From: Clostridiales bacterium
GTDB lineage: Bacteria > Bacillota > Clostridia > Lachnospirales > Lachnospiraceae
Assembly (NCBI GenBank): GCA_015655565.1
Contig: JAATEU010000273.1
Coordinates: forward strand, 1-8,618
DNA: 8,618 nt
Reading direction: 5' to 3'
Of the stretch, positions 6,909 through 8,618 are shown one piece after another. The notes beneath the pieces were generated by a model. That model had not been told where the DNA came from. It saw nothing but the letters and a program-made list of their open reading frames with translations, and did no database searches. The first letter of the stretch is position 1. The number at the start of each line of letters is the position of its first letter. The translations under genes were made by a program, and so were the position numbers.

Positions 6909-6947
6909 TGCACAATGGTATTGTTATTTATAAAGTATCATTGTGCA
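6909..6947 (+). repeat. Inverted repeat (dyad) just upstream of the promoter
   Basis: TGCACAATGGTA (6909-6920) and TATCATTGTGCA (6936-6947) form twelve pairs, one of them G-U, around a 15-base spacer. It ends 3 bases before the -35 hexamer. It has no following T tract, so it is a poor terminator. A regulator binding site, such as for an activator, or the 3' hairpin of the upstream transcript are both possible. A nested smaller palindrome ACAAT-GGT-ATTGT occupies 6912-6924. Confidence 0.55.
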
Positions 6948-6950
6948 CTA

Positions 6951-6979
6951 TTGACTTGCGGGAAATTATGTAGTAATAT
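6951..6979 (+). promoter_or_regulatory. Sigma-A type promoter of the solute-binding-protein operon
   Basis: The -35 TTGACT (6951-6956) and -10 TAATAT (6974-6979) are separated by exactly 17 bases; each differs from the consensus hexamer at one position. The predicted start of transcription is near 6985-6987, directly before the first operator, so a bound repressor would block initiation. Confidence 0.82.
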
Positions 6980-6987
6980 AAAATTAA

Positions 6988-7005
6988 ATATGAAACGATT
7001 CATAT
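6988..7005 (+). promoter_or_regulatory. Operator 1, LacI/GalR-family type palindrome
   Basis: ATATGAAACGATTCATAT is palindromic except for two central-flank positions and has the central CG typical of LacI-family operators (TGAAACG-TTTCA-like core). The TG-to-CA span is 12 bases, shorter than the 14 of a CcpA cre site, so a local LacI-family repressor is a better candidate than CcpA. It sits at the predicted transcription start. No regulator gene is in the window. Confidence 0.72.
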
Positions 7006-7054
7006 CTTTGCGTGTTATAAAAATATTACAAATCAAGCTTTTTTTATGTGAAAA

Positions 7055-7072
7055 ATATGAAACGATTCATAT
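7055..7072 (+). promoter_or_regulatory. Operator 2, identical second copy
   Basis: An exact copy of the 18 bases at 6988-7005, extended by two shared A residues on the left (20 identical bases), 67 bases downstream in the leader. Two identical sites in an otherwise non-repetitive region are strong evidence for a functional operator pair, allowing a roadblock or DNA looping by a tetrameric LacI-type repressor. Confidence 0.72.
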
Positions 7073-7126
7073 TGGACCGGTGTACATTTTACTATTTCGG
7101 AATGTATATCAAAACTAATAAAATCA

Positions 7127-7178
7127 GAGTACTATCGGAAACGAATATGAGTTATGGAGAGTGTTTCCGGGAGTACTC
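7127..7178 (+). promoter_or_regulatory. Long leader hairpin before the binding-protein gene
   Basis: Arms GAGTACTATCGGAAAC (7127-7142) and GTTTCCGGGAGTACTC (7163-7178) give 14 Watson-Crick pairs, one G-U pair and one A-G mismatch around a 20-base loop. The stem is followed by an A-rich stretch, not T residues, so it is not a standard terminator on this strand. Its foot is 8 bases before the Shine-Dalgarno stretch (7187-7194), a position suited to stabilising the mRNA or influencing translation. The 3' arm also ends in the perfect 8-base palindrome GAGTACTC. Confidence 0.6.
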
Positions 7179-7186
7179 AATTAAAA

Positions 7187-7194
7187 AAAGGAGA
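7187..7194 (+). promoter_or_regulatory. Ribosome binding site of the solute-binding protein
   Basis: AAAGGAGA, with GGAG ending 8 bases before the ATG at 7202. It selects this start over an in-frame ATG at 7154, which lies inside the leader hairpin loop and would add residues in front of the signal peptide. Confidence 0.85.
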
Positions 7195-7201
7195 ATCAGG
7201 T

Positions 7202-8575
7202 ATGAAAAAGAAAATGATGAGCATTTTATTGGCAGTTGCCATGACTGTAGTATTGGCAGCAGGGTGCAGTAACCGTACAACGCAAAACGCAGATACTTCA
7301 GATGAAACAGAGATAAATACAGAAACACAAAAAAGTGGGGAAACATCTGAAAATGGAGAAACAGCAATTTCTACAGAAGGGGTATCAATCACAATGCTGA
7401 ATACAAAGAGTGAAATTCAGACACAATTTGAAGAAATGGCATCTGCTTATGAAGAACAGACAGGAGTTTCTGTTGAAGTCTATGTGACCACAGGTGACTC
7501 ACCGGCTGAAGACATTGCAAAGAGATATGCATCCGGTGAAGCTCCCACCTTATTTATGGGAGATCCGCAGGATATTCTTGATATTGCGGCTGAAAAAGCA
7601 ATCGATTTATCCGGGGAAAGCTGGGTGGCAAACGGGGGCAAACAATACGGCATTTCGATTGGTGATACATTATACAGCTTTCCTTTCTGTATTGAGGCTA
7701 GGGGGTTGGTTTACAATAAGACCGCAATTGAAAAAATAACAGGGGAAGCTTTTAATCCGGAGGCAATCACATCAATGGATGATTTAAAAGTGCTGCTGGA
7801 TAAATTGGTTGCAGGGGGTATGGAAACTCCTGTTGCAATCAATAAGGAAGACTGGAGTCTTGCAGGCCATTATTTGTCCCAGGTTTACGAAGAACAGGAT
7901 GGTACGGCGGCAACAGCTATTAAATTTACGGACGGACTGAAAGCAGGAACAGAGGATTTATCAGCAAATGCCAGATTTAATTCTTTAATGGATACCTTTG
8001 AATTATTAATGAAATACAATATGAACGGTGCGGATCCGTTAGCTGCGGATTATGATTTAAATGCCGTCAGTTTAGCGGAAGGGGATATTGCATTCTGGTT
8101 TAATGGAAACTGGGCTTATGCAAATATGGCCGATTATATTGTAGAAGGCGCAGAATATGGTATTATGCCGGTAGTCCAGAATGATACGGCAGGCAATGCA
8201 AATGTAAATACTTATCTTTGCGGCGGAGCTACAAAACAAGTCATGATTGATGGAGTTGACTCCACACCGGAAGAACAGCAGGCGGCAAAAGACTTCCTTT
8301 CCTGGCTTGCAGACGAAGCGGACGGGCAGGACTTCCTGGTGAATTCCTGTAATTTAGTTCCGGCCTTCAGTAATATCGAATTAGAAGTAACAAATCCACT
8401 GGGGATTTCCGTTCAAAAATATGCGGCAGAAGGTAAGATTTTTGAATCCTTCAACAATGCTCCAAGTGATCACTGGAAAACCGTGGGTGCTTTTATGCAG
8501 GAATATCTTGCAGGTAAAACCGAAAGGGCGGGTTTAATAGAAGATATCGCCGATTACTGGAAAGCACAACAATAA
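7202..8575 (+). CDS. Extracellular solute-binding lipoprotein, family 1 (sugar ABC importer)
   Basis: A 457-residue secreted lipoprotein. The leader has a basic start (MKKKMM), a hydrophobic core (7-20) and the lipobox LAAGC with lipidated Cys22. A flexible Thr/Glu/Ser/Asn-rich linker covers about 23-58. The mature domain begins near VSITMLNTKSE (61-71) and carries family features: SFPFCIEARGLVYNK at 159-173, matching the usual conserved ligand-cleft strand ending in YNK, and DIAFWFNGNWAY at 295-306, matching the motif that places an aromatic residue (Trp304) against the sugar ring. It should deliver a carbohydrate or glycoside to CUT1-type permeases, which normally follow and are probably beyond the window. 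The start at 7202 is chosen for the ribosome site and signal peptide. It has its own promoter with twin operators, so it is regulated apart from the ECF cassette. The ligand is unknown. Confidence 0.92.
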   Translation: MKKKMMSILLAVAMTVVLAAGCSNRTTQNADTSDETEINTETQKSGETSENGETAISTEGVSITMLNTKSEIQTQFEEMASAYEEQTGVSVEVYVTTGDSPAEDIAKRYASGEAPTLFMGDPQDILDIAAEKAIDLSGESWVANGGKQYGISIGDTLYSFPFCIEARGLVYNKTAIEKITGEAFNPEAITSMDDLKVLLDKLVAGGMETPVAINKEDWSLAGHYLSQVYEEQDGTAATAIKFTDGLKAGTEDLSANARFNSLMDTFELLMKYNMNGADPLAADYDLNAVSLAEGDIAFWFNGNWAYANMADYIVEGAEYGIMPVVQNDTAGNANVNTYLCGGATKQVMIDGVDSTPEEQQAAKDFLSWLADEADGQDFLVNSCNLVPAFSNIELEVTNPLGISVQKYAAEGKIFESFNNAPSDHWKTVGAFMQEYLAGKTERAGLIEDIADYWKAQQ

Positions 8576-8618
8576 ATTCTCACGGCCTGTAAGGGGCTGC
8601 CGCAAAATCCGAGGCTGC

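Larger units (their letters stand above)
6726..7201 (+). other. AT-rich intergenic regulatory region between two operons
   Basis: No credible protein or RNA gene is seen here; short open frames lack ribosome sites and family marks. The first 180 bases (6726-6908) show no convincing factor-independent terminator for the upstream operon. From 6909 onward the region holds, in order, a dyad, a sigma-A promoter, two identical operators and a long leader hairpin, each listed separately. The predicted transcript has a leader of about 215 bases before the binding-protein ATG. Confidence 0.75.

Noticed and set aside
6988..7072. CcpA catabolite-response (cre) sites.
   Set aside because: The TG-CA span is 12 bases and not the 14 of cre, and two exact copies argue for a specific LacI-family repressor.
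6915..7118. Short open frame in the intergenic region.
   Set aside because: No ribosome site, no family resemblance, and it runs through the promoter and operators.
8584..8618. GC-richer stretch after the binding-protein stop containing GGGGCTGCCGC and a second GGCTGC.
   Set aside because: It could be the left arm of a terminator or of a hairpin between operon genes, but the other arm would lie past the window end, so no structure can be shown.
1..8618. CRISPR arrays, transposases, tRNA or rRNA genes, attachment sites.
   Set aside because: No repeat-spacer pattern, transposase motif, tRNA-like cloverleaf or phage integration signal was seen on either strand.

Overview
The window looks like part of a gut-type Clostridia genome, probably Lachnospiraceae. 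The evidence is moderate-to-low GC, strong AGGAGG-type ribosome sites, genes packed on one strand with start/stop overlaps, an ECF transporter, and a lipoprotein sugar-binding protein with a Gram-positive style leader. The genus cannot be named from the sequence. All nine protein genes are on the + strand.

Region 1 (1-6725) reads as one long transcription unit that begins upstream of the window. In order it encodes: the C-terminal part of an ECF-transporter ATPase (1-456); a second ECF ATPase (453-1262); a highly divergent TrpF-like TIM barrel (1266-1964); a PfkB-family sugar/nucleoside kinase (1957-2919); an inosine/uridine-type nucleoside hydrolase (2956-3927); a YddG-like EamA/DMT exporter (3947-4870); a HAD phosphatase of the phosphoglycolate-phosphatase type (4867-5517); and an iron-type alcohol dehydrogenase close to YqhD/BdhA (5544-6725). 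Most junctions overlap or have gaps of tens of bases or fewer, and no internal promoter or terminator was found.

Region 2 (6726-7201) is a 476-base AT-rich regulatory region. It holds a near-consensus sigma-A promoter (TTGACT, 17 bases, TAATAT) and two identical copies of an 18-base LacI-family-type operator, at the predicted start site and 67 bases downstream. A dyad lies just upstream of the -35 box, and a long leader hairpin ends 8 bases before the Shine-Dalgarno stretch of the next gene.

Region 3 (7202-8575) encodes a family-1 extracellular solute-binding lipoprotein. It is probably the first gene of a CUT1-type ABC sugar-importer operon whose permeases would lie past the window end.

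Inferred joint function: the ECF module imports a nucleoside or other N-riboside, and the nucleoside hydrolase splits it into base and sugar. The TrpF-like protein, PfkB kinase, HAD phosphatase and alcohol dehydrogenase then process the sugar part, while the YddG-like exporter may expel the aromatic base. The most unusual component is the TrpF-like protein. It keeps the barrel and the catalytic aspartate position but lacks the catalytic cysteine and has an altered phosphate-binding loop, so it is unlikely to be a tryptophan-pathway enzyme. The substrate of the cassette cannot be read from sequence alone.
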